Positions 1 to 9,037 are shown, numbered from the stretch's first letter. The stretch: 64,000 nt of DNA from Chryseobacterium sp. OV279 (GCF_900128945.1 NZ_FQUD01000002.1:896371-960370), one strand, 5' to 3'. Numbers and translations: made by a program. Notes: generated by a model not told the origin, from the sequence alone.

Positions 1-413
1 TAGCTCGTATTTTCAATAAACGAAAATAATTTTGATATCTTTTGTTATAAATATTCGTCCTATTTCGATACATTTTCAAATCCTTTTCCTTTACAATCTC
101 TATCAGAATTTATGGAGTTGAACTCTATTAAAGCGATAGGGATAGTTAATGATGAATCAAATATTTTAGTTTGAAAAATTAAATTGTAAAATTTTCAAAT
201 TCAGATATTTTAGTCACTTCTTTAAGAATTAATTTGTAGTTTAGCTCAAAACTATGTGTAATTTATATATTAATAATCAAAATTTCATTTTTTTTAATAA
301 TTTGAGTAATTTTTATACTGCACTACAGATATTATTTTTATTTTAAATCACTAAACAACTAGAAGTATGATGCCTGACTAAATTTTAATACAACCAATAT
401 ATACTAAAAACTA
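1..413. other. Upstream region without a convincing gene
   Basis: AT-rich, no recognisable gene. One plus-strand frame is open from 4 to a TGA at 172-174, but it begins directly after an in-frame TAG at 1-3 and has no start before an ATG at 112. It could be the decayed tail of a gene that lies mostly outside the window. From 175 to 413 I see only AT-rich sequence, presumably holding the promoter of the Crp-like gene, although no good TAnnTTTG element is visible. Confidence 0.4.
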
Positions 414-989
414 ATGATGACACATGAAAAACTAATTAAATTACTAAAGAATTATGGAGAAATTTCCAAGGAAGACGAAATTGACATAGCAGCTAAATTT
501 ATATTTCAAAAAACTAAGAAAAAAGAAATATTAGTGGGACAAAACTCTTCGTGTAATAAACTTTTCTTTGTAATAGAAGGATTTATAAGGGCATATTCCA
601 TTAATGACAAAGGAAACGAGGTTACCAGAATGATAGCCTGGGAGGGTAACTTTTTAACTGATATTGTTGGATTCAGGGATCAGAATATCAATCAGGAAAT
701 AATCGAAAGTCTTACAGATTCATTTTTGCTATTCATTACAAAGAATAATTTTGATTCACTGTTAAATTCATCTGAAAATTTTAAAAAGATTTATATCAAA
801 GTGCTTGAAGAATATAGTAATATGCATATGAAAAAACTTCAGCTCATCAATATTGTTGATATTTCCCTTAAAATGAAATACTTTAAGGAACATTTTCCTG
901 ATCTGGTATTTAAATTAAATGATAAAATTTTAGCTTCTTTTCTGTCAATTTCCAGAGAAACTTTAGTGAGGCATAAAAAAATTTGGTGA
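414..989 (+). CDS. Crp/Fnr-family transcriptional regulator
   Basis: A 191-residue protein with an N-terminal cyclic-nucleotide-binding-type beta barrel (about residues 15-120: ILVGQNSSCNKLFFVIEGFI, then the EVTRMIAWEGNF segment), a dimerisation helix, and a short C-terminal DNA-binding part. The helix-turn-helix is near the end (LASFLSISRETLVRHKK), and the protein stops just after the recognition helix, so the usual wing is missing. This is common among Bacteroidota Crp-like proteins. There is no cysteine cluster like that of Fnr. Two ATG codons stand in tandem at the start. It lies about 220 bp upstream of the small secreted protein and SdpA/HTTM genes and might regulate them; that is inference. 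The ligand is unknown. Confidence 0.85.
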   Translation: MMTHEKLIKLLKNYGEISKEDEIDIAAKFIFQKTKKKEILVGQNSSCNKLFFVIEGFIRAYSINDKGNEVTRMIAWEGNFLTDIVGFRDQNINQEIIESLTDSFLLFITKNNFDSLLNSSENFKKIYIKVLEEYSNMHMKKLQLINIVDISLKMKYFKEHFPDLVFKLNDKILASFLSISRETLVRHKKIW

Positions 990-1040
990 TGAATTCAATA
1001 AAGTGTGATTTAAATCATACTTTATTTGATATTTGTTAAA

Positions 1041-1048
1041 TATGTTTG
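1041..1048 (+). promoter_or_regulatory. Candidate -7 promoter element
   Basis: TATGTTTG fits the Bacteroidota -7 consensus TAnnTTTG exactly. A TTTG at the expected -33 distance is not clear (the nearest copies, 1025-1028 and 1032-1035, are too close). It would give a leader of about 150 nt for the small secreted protein gene at 1207. Confidence 0.35.
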
Positions 1049-1206
1049 TGTCGTTATAATATCCATTATTAGTACTAATTGTGATTCTCGGGTTTTCTTT
1101 TGAACCTTTAAAAAAATCAACAGATAGTGAGATTATGCGAACACGATAAAATTTGTATAGGGTCATTTTAACGTTCAAGACCAAAGGAACAAAAAATTAA
1201 TATGTC

Positions 1207-1494
1207 ATGAAAAAAATAATCTTTTTAAGCGCAGGTGTTTTATCACTTATGTTAATGTCTTTTACAGGCGACAAAGAAAAAGTAATTGAAAGTGATGGAA
1301 AAACAATTTTAATTAAAGACACCAGTAAAATCTCTGAAGCTGATTTGAAAAAACTAGGAGAATTAGTGGTTGGATGGACATTCTGTGATACACAGGGTAT
1401 AAGCAATGAATGCAAAACCAAATCTTTAAACCACCCTGATGTGCCCGTACAACAAGCACAATTGCAAAAAATAATTGACAAATATAACAGATAG
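1207..1494 (+). CDS. Small secreted two-cysteine protein
   Basis: A 95-residue protein with a clear signal peptide (MKKIIFLSAGVLSLMLMSF, cleavage expected near residue 20) and a hydrophilic mature part of about 75 residues. The mature part has exactly two cysteines eight residues apart (GWTFCDTQGISNECKTK), which could form a disulfide loop. I do not recognise a family. It is followed within about 20 bp by a strong terminator and then by an SdpA-like gene, an HTTM gene and a GLPGLI gene on the same strand. It could be the exported substrate or precursor of that cassette, but it lacks the long hydrophobic stretch of the Bacillus SDP toxin, so this is only a possibility. The reverse-strand frame covering it is a shadow. 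Confidence 0.7.
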   Translation: MKKIIFLSAGVLSLMLMSFTGDKEKVIESDGKTILIKDTSKISEADLKKLGELVVGWTFCDTQGISNECKTKSLNHPDVPVQQAQLQKIIDKYNR

Positions 1495-1515
1495 TTCAAG
1501 ATTTGTAAGATATGT

Positions 1516-1550
1516 AAGTTCCTTGCATTTTTATGTGAGGAACTTTTTTT
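1516..1550 (+). terminator. Intrinsic terminator after small secreted protein gene
   Basis: Stem AAGTTCCT (1516-1523) pairs with AGGAACTT (1538-1545). The pairing continues inward through two G-U pairs to a TTTT loop, and a run of seven T follows (1544-1550). It lies between the small secreted protein gene and the SdpA-like gene, so it would make the first gene the most abundant transcript. Confidence 0.75.
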
Positions 1551-1562
1551 ACAACTGATAAA

Positions 1563-2087
1563 ATGAAATATATTAACATAACCATATTTGTGATAATCAT
1601 TACAAAATTGATCATAAACGGGATTAGCTCAACCACTGAAGGCTTTTGTACATTTTATGATTATGAAAGAAATGAGGCAACAAAAAAAATAGCAGATGTC
1701 AATGATATAGGCCATTATTTTTGGTATTACACAGGCTTTAACACCGGGTATGGTTTCTTTGCACCCAATGTTTCCAGTGATTTCATTATTCTTACAAAAT
1801 ATAATGAAGGATCTTTTGTAAGTTCTGGTTTCTTACAGACCAGAGAAGGGAAATTAAGATTTCTAAATGCAAACGGTATTTTTTTAGAGAATATCAAAAA
1901 TGGATGGTCTCCAAAAAATAAGGAAAAAATAAGCTACAATAAAGCAGTACTGAAACAAATAAATGCATCATTTAGAAAAAAACATAATATAAATGATTGT
2001 GAGACAAAAGTCTATCTTTATGATTTTCCGAGGCTTTATAGTTCTGATAAGAGGATTAATTTAATACCAATAGACAGTGTTAGATAG
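1563..2087 (+). CDS. SdpA-like membrane-anchored protein
   Basis: A 174-residue protein with one N-terminal hydrophobic segment (about residues 5-22) and an extracytoplasmic remainder. The segment YTGFNTGYGFFAPNV (about residues 55-69) resembles the conserved aromatic GFF-x-P patch of SdpA-type proteins and of proteins encoded beside HTTM genes. In Bacillus, SdpA and SdpB are needed to mature the SDP killing peptide. Its stop codon overlaps the start of the HTTM gene by 11 bp, so the two are translationally coupled. The SdpA relationship is from memory and moderate; the coupling with an HTTM protein is seen directly. Confidence 0.6.
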   Translation: MKYINITIFVIIITKLIINGISSTTEGFCTFYDYERNEATKKIADVNDIGHYFWYYTGFNTGYGFFAPNVSSDFIILTKYNEGSFVSSGFLQTREGKLRFLNANGIFLENIKNGWSPKNKEKISYNKAVLKQINASFRKKHNINDCETKVYLYDFPRLYSSDKRINLIPIDSVR

Positions 2088-2946
2088 CGTACAGGAAAAA
2101 TTTAAACTGAAGGAAATTTTCTATAATCCGGAGTTTATCTTATTTTTCAGGGTTTCCATAGGAATGGTGATCCTGTTGCATTTTATTTCTTACTGGCAGG
2201 ATTTTGATTTGTTATATGGGAAGAACAGCATTATCCCGATTGAGCTTAACAGAGCTTATGAAGGCACAAAATATTTTACCACAACAGATATATTATTATT
2301 TTTAGAAAAGTATTTCACCTATAATTCTTCGGTACTTATTTTTAAAGGTACTTTTGTTGCTTTATGCATTTGTATCATTTTAGGTTTTTACAGCAGGGCT
2401 TCCGCTTTGCTTTTACTTTTTCTTCAGATATCCGTTGTTAAATCAGGCATACAGTTTTCCTATGGAGCAGATTATTTTGAAAGTATGTCTTTATTTTATA
2501 TTATTTTCTTTCCTTCAGATATCAGATTTTCTCAGTTAAATACAAAAACAAGAGATTTTACTATTTTCAAAAGAACCATTCAGTGGCATTTATGTATCTC
2601 TTATTTTTTTTCAGGTTTTGATAAAATATTGGGATTCAATTGGTGGAATGGAGAATCAATCTGGAAAGCATCCCATTTGCCGAATTTTACAAGATATATT
2701 GAACTGAATTCTATAACAGATAATCCCATAGTTTATATTATATTGGGATGGATAACCCTAATAATAGAAATATTTTATCCGTTATTTATCAATATAAATC
2801 ATACCAGGAAAGTATGGTTATTTTTAACTATAGGAATGCATGTAGGCATAATAGTACTTTTTAACCTGTATTTTTTTGCCTCAATAATGATTATCTGGAA
2901 CCTTACAGCTTATTATTTTAATTATTACGATGATGAAAAAGTTTAA
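2077..2946 (+). CDS. HTTM-domain (SdpB-like) membrane protein
   Basis: A 289-residue integral membrane protein with about six to seven hydrophobic segments. The first helix region (EFILFFRVSIGMVILLHFIS, followed by the W-x-D-x-D-L-Y-G turn) and the later FFSGFDKILG-x-N-W-W-N-G segment are typical of the HTTM fold shared by vitamin-K-dependent carboxylase-like proteins and SdpB. The start used is a GTG at 2077 inside the end of the preceding gene; no earlier in-frame ATG exists. It overlaps the GLPGLI gene by 17 bp. With the preceding SdpA-like protein it probably forms a membrane complex acting on a secreted substrate. It lacks a carboxylase C-terminal domain. Confidence 0.75.
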   Translation: MLDSVQEKFKLKEIFYNPEFILFFRVSIGMVILLHFISYWQDFDLLYGKNSIIPIELNRAYEGTKYFTTTDILLFLEKYFTYNSSVLIFKGTFVALCICIILGFYSRASALLLLFLQISVVKSGIQFSYGADYFESMSLFYIIFFPSDIRFSQLNTKTRDFTIFKRTIQWHLCISYFFSGFDKILGFNWWNGESIWKASHLPNFTRYIELNSITDNPIVYIILGWITLIIEIFYPLFININHTRKVWLFLTIGMHVGIIVLFNLYFFASIMIIWNLTAYYFNYYDDEKV

Positions 2947-3784
2947 ACTACTAATCTTTATAGTACTGATTTCCAATGTTCTTTTTTCCCAAAATTATAA
3001 AGTTATTTATGATATAGCTTGGAAACCGTCTATAGAAAATAAAACTTTGGTGAACGATTTGGGAGTTTTAATTATCAATCAGTCAAAATCTTTTTTTAGC
3101 GGGTATGAAAATTTCAGAGATGATTCTTTGAAATCTTCTGTTGTTAAAAAATTTATTGAGGGAACCCAAAAAGGTAATCTGAGATTTCCGGAAGCAAGAA
3201 ATAAATCAAGATTTCAAAAAGTAATTTTTAAAAACCTGTCGAATGATAGTCTTACACAGGAAGAAAAATTTTTTGTGACATCATTTCATATTAATTTTAA
3301 CTGCAAAATGAATTGGAAGATGGAAAAAGATGAACCAAAAAATTATTTTGGATATACCTGTAAGAAAGCTACGTTAAATTTCGGAGGCAGGAAATGGACA
3401 GCATGGTATACTACAGAGATCCCGATCTCAGACGGGCCATATAAATTTCATGGTTTGCCAGGATTAATATTATCTATATCTGATAACAAAGGCGAATATG
3501 ATTTTCATATAAAAGCAATAATAAAAGAGACTAATGACCTTCAATATAGAAGTTTCGGGCTACCTAAGCCTATAAAATTATCTTCTGAAAAATGGTTCGC
3601 TTATTATGAAAAATATAAAAAACAACCTTCAATAGTTTATGAAAACATTAATAGTGAAACTACTACTTATGTGATTAATGGGAAAGAAATAGGACGTAAT
3701 GAGAAAAATGATTATGATATAAGGCAAAAGAAATATTTATTAGAAAATAATAATGAAATAGAAATTGTCAATACCTGTAAGTAA
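2930..3784 (+). CDS. GLPGLI-family secreted protein
   Basis: A 284-residue protein with a signal peptide (MMKKFKLLIFIVLISNVLFS, two possible ATG starts) and the family-naming motif in GPYKFHGLPGLILSISD near residue 165. GLPGLI proteins are a Bacteroidota-specific secreted family of unknown function. The central part has the usual pattern of a cysteine before a basic segment (YFGYTCKKATLNFGGRKWTA). It overlaps the HTTM gene by 17 bp and ends the four-gene run. Whether it is part of the SdpA/HTTM function or a neighbour by chance is not known. Confidence 0.85.
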   Translation: MMKKFKLLIFIVLISNVLFSQNYKVIYDIAWKPSIENKTLVNDLGVLIINQSKSFFSGYENFRDDSLKSSVVKKFIEGTQKGNLRFPEARNKSRFQKVIFKNLSNDSLTQEEKFFVTSFHINFNCKMNWKMEKDEPKNYFGYTCKKATLNFGGRKWTAWYTTEIPISDGPYKFHGLPGLILSISDNKGEYDFHIKAIIKETNDLQYRSFGLPKPIKLSSEKWFAYYEKYKKQPSIVYENINSETTTYVINGKEIGRNEKNDYDIRQKKYLLENNNEIEIVNTCK

Positions 3785-3814
3785 TACTTTAGTTTCTGGT
3801 CTTGTTATGAAAAA

Positions 3815-4288
3815 TCAGTCGTTATGATAAGGCTTTCCCTGCAGGATCTGGTCCGCACGGTAAAGTTGTTCCACAATAAATAAACGGATCATCTGATGCG
3901 TGAATGTCATTTTAGATAATGACATTTTTTCGTTAGCTCTGCTATAGATTTCCTCTGAAAAGCCATAAGCACCTCCGATTAGAATATGAACCTTTTTAAC
4001 CGAAGAATTCATCCAGGTATCAATTTTCTGGGCAAATTCACGGCTAGTGAACTGTTTCCCTTTTTCATCAAGGATGATGACAAGATCGTTTTTGTCAATA
4101 TAATTTAAGAACAGCTTAGATTCTTCCTTCTTCAAAAGATCAGGAGAAAGGTTTTTTGCATTTTTCACATCAGGAATTTCTGTGATCTCAAAATTCCAGT
4201 GTTTGGGAAGCCGGGTCAGATAATAGCTGATCAGAGAAGTGATCTCCTTGTCATCTGTTTTTCCGATACAAAGTAAGCTGATTCGCAT
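3815..4288 (-). CDS. rlmH: 23S rRNA (pseudouridine1915-N3)-methyltransferase
   Basis: A 157-residue SPOUT-class methyltransferase, the usual RlmH length. It methylates N3 of pseudouridine 1915 in helix 69 of 23S rRNA on assembled ribosomes. Visible landmarks are the N-terminal strand MRISLLCIGK, the LDEKGKQFTSREFA segment (73-86), the S-adenosylmethionine-binding knot with ILIGGAYGF (102-110), the SLSKMTFTHQMIR helix and the conserved C-terminal GKPYHND (151-157). It is convergent with the GLPGLI gene, 30 bp away. The call is secure. Confidence 0.97.
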   Translation of the reverse strand: MRISLLCIGKTDDKEITSLISYYLTRLPKHWNFEITEIPDVKNAKNLSPDLLKKEESKLFLNYIDKNDLVIILDEKGKQFTSREFAQKIDTWMNSSVKKVHILIGGAYGFSEEIYSRANEKMSLSKMTFTHQMIRLFIVEQLYRADQILQGKPYHND

Positions 4289-4516
4289 GTATAAAGGGTT
4301 TCAAAAGGCAAAGATACCATTTTTGTGTTGGAAAATGGGAGAGATGCATCAAAGCGAGACTGAAAACGTTAAAATTGGAAAACCTGCATATTTCGGTTTT
4401 TCCAATGCATCAATCATTTACTATTTAAATTCTTTTATTTTACATCTTTCTGTTTTAAAGGATAAACGTGGAAGGATTGATCTGTTGGATAATTGCTATT
4501 TTTTAGCGTGCCATGT

Positions 4517-4550
4517 ATTGGAATAAGGATAAGGAAAATGTTTATATTTG
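4517..4550 (+). promoter_or_regulatory. Promoter of the YihY/BrkB gene
   Basis: Within the 347-bp gap between rlmH and the YihY gene, TATATTTG at 4543-4550 matches the Bacteroidota -7 consensus exactly, with a TATTG-type -33 element at 4516-4520, about 22 bp upstream. Transcription would start near 4557, giving a leader of about 80 nt. The rest of the gap (4289-4515) shows no gene; short frames there are shadows. Confidence 0.6.
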
Positions 4551-4635
4551 TACAAAGACTTATGTGAAACAGCCGATGCTTCTCTGTTAAAGGAGATAAA
4601 ATCCGTTGTTTTACGAAGTGAAATACACCAAATAG

Positions 4636-5649
4636 ATGAGTATTAAAATTCCCAGATTTATCTTGAAAATTCAAGAGTTTTTTGACGGCATACATATTCC
4701 TGTTCTCGGAATATCGCTTTGGCAGATGTTTCAGATCTATATTTCCGGAATTTTCAAAGGGAATATCGGAAGAAAAGCGGCGGCCATTTCCTGGAGTTTT
4801 ACCATCAGTCTCTTTCCCTTTTTACTCTTTTTGCTTTCTGTTTTGCCCTATATGCCGCATTATGATAAGCTTCAGTTTTATATTTTTGAAGTGCTGATGC
4901 ATAACGTTTTTCCATCCAATATGGAAGGCGATGTAAGAGGATATATTGAAACCAATATCATCCCGAATATGAAAGGGATCAGTAACCTGACGATCGTTCT
5001 GGCATTAGTTTTTGCAACGAACGGAACCTTTTCGCTCATCAACGGATTTAATGAAAATTCAGACGAAAAACTCACCGATGTCAAGGAATTTATTCTTTCA
5101 TTCTTTATCACAATTGGCTTTATTACGATTGTATTTCTAGCGCTTTTCGGGGTGTATTATGTGGAGGTTGTTATGAAGCTTTTCACGCCGGCTTATGATA
5201 TTTCGTGGCTGGTGAATAATCTTTCTAAAATTATTGGATTTGTTTCTTTTCCGCTCTTTTATTTCATTCTTCTAACCCTTTTCTACTGGTTGGGTACTGT
5301 GAAAATTGCGAGATTCAGACAGGCGGTTCCGGGTGCTATTTTAACGACGGTTCTCTTCGTTCTGACTACTTTTATTTTCGCGATCTACGTTAAAGATATT
5401 GCCCGTTACAACGTCCTTTACGGATCCATTGGAAGTATGATCCTTCTAATGGTTTGGGTAAATGTAAACGTATATCTTCTCCTGTTCGGGAATGAACTTA
5501 ATATGGCCCTGAGAAAACTGAGGATTGAAAAACTACTTTCTGATGAAATTAAAAGAGAAGCCGTTCATTTCCACAGCGCAATAACAGAACCGAATCTGGA
5601 AAGCGACGAAGAACACCGGAGAAAGCTGGAAGAGAAGAAAAAAGATTAA
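4636..5649 (+). CDS. YihY/BrkB-family inner-membrane protein
   Basis: A 337-residue polytopic protein with about six hydrophobic segments, matching the YihY/BrkB (former ribonuclease BN) family. Family landmarks are GRKAAAISWSFTISLFPFLLFLLS (about residues 54-77), the LVFATNGTFSLINGFNENSD region, and YVKDIARYNVLYGSIGSMILLMVWVN near the C terminus. The charged tail after residue 300 is cytoplasmic. The function is unproven; the old RNase BN name belongs to another enzyme and should not be carried over. It converges with nhaA, overlapping by 4 bp. Confidence 0.9.
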   Translation: MSIKIPRFILKIQEFFDGIHIPVLGISLWQMFQIYISGIFKGNIGRKAAAISWSFTISLFPFLLFLLSVLPYMPHYDKLQFYIFEVLMHNVFPSNMEGDVRGYIETNIIPNMKGISNLTIVLALVFATNGTFSLINGFNENSDEKLTDVKEFILSFFITIGFITIVFLALFGVYYVEVVMKLFTPAYDISWLVNNLSKIIGFVSFPLFYFILLTLFYWLGTVKIARFRQAVPGAILTTVLFVLTTFIFAIYVKDIARYNVLYGSIGSMILLMVWVNVNVYLLLFGNELNMALRKLRIEKLLSDEIKREAVHFHSAITEPNLESDEEHRRKLEEKKKD

Positions 5650-6824
5650 TTCTCTACAGCATTCACGTCTTCCTTCGAACTCATACTTAAGATCACAAAT
5701 CCTAAAACTGCCGCTAGAAAAGAAGCGATCAGAATGGCAAATTTAGCCTCGTCCTGAATGGGAATATCATCTTTAAAGGAAAGAAGCGCTATAAAAATAG
5801 ACATTGTAAATCCTATTCCCGCGAGAAGCCCGACACCAGCCATCTGTGGCCACGTACTGTTTTGAGGTAGGGAACTGAGTTTTAGTTTAATGGCAATAAA
5901 CGAGAACAGATTGATCCCGATCAGTTTTCCTAAAATCAACCCGCAGATAATTCCCATTCCTAACGTACTCGTAACTCCCGCTACCATTTCACTGGTAAAC
6001 GCAATATTGGTATTCGTTAAGGCAAATATCGGCATGATCAGAAAACTTACCGGAAAATGAAGCTTATGCTCCAGCTTTTCAAGAGGAGAAATGTCTACAT
6101 TCGAAACATTCGTAGGAATGGAGAAGGCAAGTAAAACCCCCGCTATGGTCGCATGAATCCCTGAATGATGCAGGAAATACCATAAAAACAATCCCGGAAT
6201 AATATAAAAAACAAGGCGTGTAACCTTGAAAAAGTTTAATAAAAATAATAAAGCTGCTGTTCCAAAGGATAACAGCAGATATGTCCAGTGGATCTGTTCC
6301 GTATAAAAAACAGCAATCACCAGAATTGCGCCCAGATCATCTACAATGGCCAGTGCAGCAAGAAATATTTTGATCGAATTCGGAATCTTTTTCCCAAGCA
6401 TTGAAATGATAGCCAGTGAGAAGGCGATGTCCGTGGCCATAGGAATTCCCCAGCCGCTGCTGTAATCCGTCCCGGCATTGAAAAAGGTGTAGATCACCGC
6501 AGGAACCAGCATTCCGCCTACAGCTGCAAAAATAGGAAGTGAAGCGTTTTTAAAAGAAGAAAGTTCTCCTTCTACCATTTCCCTTTTGATTTCCAGTCCT
6601 ACCAGCAGGAAGAAAACAGCCATAAGGCCGTCATTGATCCAGATGCTGACCGGATAGGTAAGATGGAACAGTGAAGTACCTACTTCTTTGTCTAAAAAGT
6701 TCTGGAAACCTTCACCGGCAGACGAATTAGCGATTAATAATGAAACCAGTACACAAAAAATAAGGATAATTCCTGATGCCTGATTACTGCTGAAAAATTT
6801 TTTAAAATAGAGAGATAAATTCAT
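5646..6824 (-). CDS. nhaA: Na+/H+ antiporter NhaA
   Basis: A 392-residue, roughly 12-helix antiporter that exports sodium in exchange for protons. The transport-site aspartates are visible: MATDIAFSLAI with D132, and AIVDDLGAILVIAVFY with D162-D163, matching D133, D163 and D164 of the Escherichia coli protein. The NDGLMAVFFLLVGLEIKREM signature lies at about residues 64-83. Its start lies only 2 bp after the Rel/SpoT stop, so the two minus-strand genes are probably cotranscribed and nhaA may depend on the rel promoter. Confidence 0.97.
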   Translation of the reverse strand: MNLSLYFKKFFSSNQASGIILIFCVLVSLLIANSSAGEGFQNFLDKEVGTSLFHLTYPVSIWINDGLMAVFFLLVGLEIKREMVEGELSSFKNASLPIFAAVGGMLVPAVIYTFFNAGTDYSSGWGIPMATDIAFSLAIISMLGKKIPNSIKIFLAALAIVDDLGAILVIAVFYTEQIHWTYLLLSFGTAALLFLLNFFKVTRLVFYIIPGLFLWYFLHHSGIHATIAGVLLAFSIPTNVSNVDISPLEKLEHKLHFPVSFLIMPIFALTNTNIAFTSEMVAGVTSTLGMGIICGLILGKLIGINLFSFIAIKLKLSSLPQNSTWPQMAGVGLLAGIGFTMSIFIALLSFKDDIPIQDEAKFAILIASFLAAVLGFVILSMSSKEDVNAVEN

Positions 6825-6826
6825 GC

Positions 6827-9037
6827 CTATGATTGTACTCGTCTCACTCTTGAAACGCCGTCAATATTTTTAAGTTTTTTAAATGTTTCTTCCAACTGAC
6901 CTTTGTTTTTCACTTCGAGATTGATGTTCCCAGTAAAAATGCCGTTGTTGGATTCTATGGACATACTTTTCATGTCCATTCCCATACTTCCGCTGATCAC
7001 GGTGGTAATATCGTTAATCATTCCCATTCTGTCGAGACCTTCAATTTCAATCTTCACTCTGTTCTTGAAGCTTTCCGCATTCACCCATTTGGCAGGGATC
7101 ACACGGTAATCGTACTGAGCTCTCAGGTTGATGGCATTCGGGCAGTTGTCGCTGTGAACTTTAATACCATCAGAAATCGTAATAAATCCGAAAATTTTAT
7201 CTCCGGGAATTACCGTACAGCATTTCGCATAGGAATAATTCAGTTTTTCTTCATCTTTTCCGAAAATGATCATGTCAAGGTTCTGCTCTTTCGGCTCCTC
7301 ATAATGCACGTTTTTCGGTGGTGATTTTCTGAATCTGGAAAGTAAATTATTAAATACATTTTTACTTTCAATATATTTTCTCAGGCTGCTGACATCCAGT
7401 TCGTTACTTTGAAATTTAAGGAAGAGTTCCTGAGAGGTCTTTAAATTAAAGAATTTCTGAAGTTTGTTGACCTCTTCATCATTAAAATTGATCTTTGCAT
7501 GGCGCAGCTTTCTCTGAAGAATTTCTTTTCCTTCTTCTACCAGCTGGTTTTTCTGAGAGTTCAGATAACTTTTGATCTTCGACTTCGCTTTGGATGTAAC
7601 CACAAATTCCAGCCAGTCAGACTTCGGTTTCTGGTTTTGAGAAGACAAAATGTCGATCTGATCACCATTTTGAAGAACATAGGAAATAGGAACGAGCTTT
7701 CCATTGATCTTTGCCCCAAGACATTTCATCCCAAGGTCAGAGTGAACGGAAAAAGCAAAATCCAGTGCCGTAGCATTGGTGGGAAGGATTTTAATTTCCC
7801 CTTTTGGCGTAAATACAAATACTTCCTTAGAATATAAATTGAGCTTAATATTATCTAAAAGTTCAGACGTAGAAAGGTTTTGCTGCTGTTCAAGAACTTC
7901 ACGGATCTCAGTTACCCATCTTTCGAAATTACGGTCTTCAGAGCTCTGTTTGTAGCCTTCTTTGTATTTGTAGTGTGCGGCAACTCCTTTTTCTGCAATC
8001 TCATTCATCCTTTCCGAACGGATCTGTACTTCGATCCATTTTTTATCCGGACCGAGAACCGTTAAATGGAGACTTTCATATCCGGTAGAACGGGGCTGCG
8101 TGATCCAGTCTCTCATTCTTGAAGGGTTACTGTGATAAACGTCGGTTACGATAGAATAGATCTTCCAGGCAAGAAATTTTTCGTTTTTTGCATCCGATTT
8201 GTAAATAATCCTGATGGCATAATTGTCAAAAACTTCCTCGAAAGAAACCCCTTGCTTCAGCATTTTCCTGTAAATAGAAGAAATAGCTTTTGCTCGGCCT
8301 TTGATATTAAAGTTTAAACCTTCTTCTTTTAATCTCTCCGAAACTTCGGTTTTAAACTCCTCAATATATCGTTCACGGTTTTCTTTGGCAGATTCCAGTT
8401 TCTCCGTGATCTCGTTGTAAACTTCGGGATTGTTATATTTTAATGAAAGATCTTCAAGCTCTGATTTGATATTGTACAGACCCAGACGGTGCGCCATGGG
8501 AGCGTAAATATAGACAGTCTCCGAAGCAATTTTTTTCTGCTTATCCGGAGCCATGCTTTCCAGCGTTCGCATATTGTGAAGGCGGTCGGCAATTTTAATC
8601 AGAATTACCCTGAAATCTTCGGAAAGCGTCAGTAAAAGTTTTCTGTAATTTTCAGATTGTACAGAAATGTTCTGATGGTTCATGATCGAGATCTTCGTGA
8701 GCCCGTTCACAATATTGGCGATCTTTTCTCCAAAAATCTTTTTCAGATCTTCATAGGTGTAGTCCGAATCCTCTACCACATCGTGCAGCAGGGCACAGGC
8801 AATGGAAGTAGCTCCCAGACCAATCTCGGTTGCTACAATTTTAGCAACGGCAATGGGGTGGTAGATGTAAGGTTCGCCGGATTTTCTCCTTTGATCCTTG
8901 TGAGCATCCAATGCGATATCGAATGCCTTCCGGATGAGCTTGTTATTTTCCTCGTCCAGAGTTCTGTATGTATTAGAAATCAGATCCTTATACCGGGCAA
9001 GGATCTCTTTATTTTCCTGTTCTAAATCGTAACTCAT
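6827..9037 (-). CDS. Bifunctional (p)ppGpp synthetase/hydrolase
   Basis: A 736-residue Rel/SpoT protein with full-length architecture: HD hydrolase (about 30-200, LLHDVVEDS with H85 and D86), RelA/SpoT synthetase (about 240-350, ending EVQIRSERMNEIAEKGVAAH), TGS domain (about 400-465, VFVFTPKGEI), a helical region and a C-terminal ACT domain (about 660-736). The intact HD motif supports hydrolase activity, so this is Rel/SpoT rather than a RelA-type synthetase-only protein. Its product (p)ppGpp drives the stringent response. It is followed directly by nhaA. Naming it spoT or rel is a matter of convention. Confidence 0.95.
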   Translation of the reverse strand: MSYDLEQENKEILARYKDLISNTYRTLDEENNKLIRKAFDIALDAHKDQRRKSGEPYIYHPIAVAKIVATEIGLGATSIACALLHDVVEDSDYTYEDLKKIFGEKIANIVNGLTKISIMNHQNISVQSENYRKLLLTLSEDFRVILIKIADRLHNMRTLESMAPDKQKKIASETVYIYAPMAHRLGLYNIKSELEDLSLKYNNPEVYNEITEKLESAKENRERYIEEFKTEVSERLKEEGLNFNIKGRAKAISSIYRKMLKQGVSFEEVFDNYAIRIIYKSDAKNEKFLAWKIYSIVTDVYHSNPSRMRDWITQPRSTGYESLHLTVLGPDKKWIEVQIRSERMNEIAEKGVAAHYKYKEGYKQSSEDRNFERWVTEIREVLEQQQNLSTSELLDNIKLNLYSKEVFVFTPKGEIKILPTNATALDFAFSVHSDLGMKCLGAKINGKLVPISYVLQNGDQIDILSSQNQKPKSDWLEFVVTSKAKSKIKSYLNSQKNQLVEEGKEILQRKLRHAKINFNDEEVNKLQKFFNLKTSQELFLKFQSNELDVSSLRKYIESKNVFNNLLSRFRKSPPKNVHYEEPKEQNLDMIIFGKDEEKLNYSYAKCCTVIPGDKIFGFITISDGIKVHSDNCPNAINLRAQYDYRVIPAKWVNAESFKNRVKIEIEGLDRMGMINDITTVISGSMGMDMKSMSIESNNGIFTGNINLEVKNKGQLEETFKKLKNIDGVSRVRRVQS

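Noticed and set aside
963..1184. 73-codon minus-strand frame between the Crp-like gene and the small secreted protein
   Set aside because: Composition unlike a protein, overlaps the Crp-like gene end and the likely promoter region; no ribosome-binding context.
4239..4695. Short frames on both strands between rlmH and the YihY gene
   Set aside because: They overlap real genes and the promoter at 4517-4550 and have no recognisable protein features.
6903..9025. Several plus-strand frames inside the Rel/SpoT gene
   Set aside because: They are complementary-strand shadows of a well-supported 736-residue enzyme.
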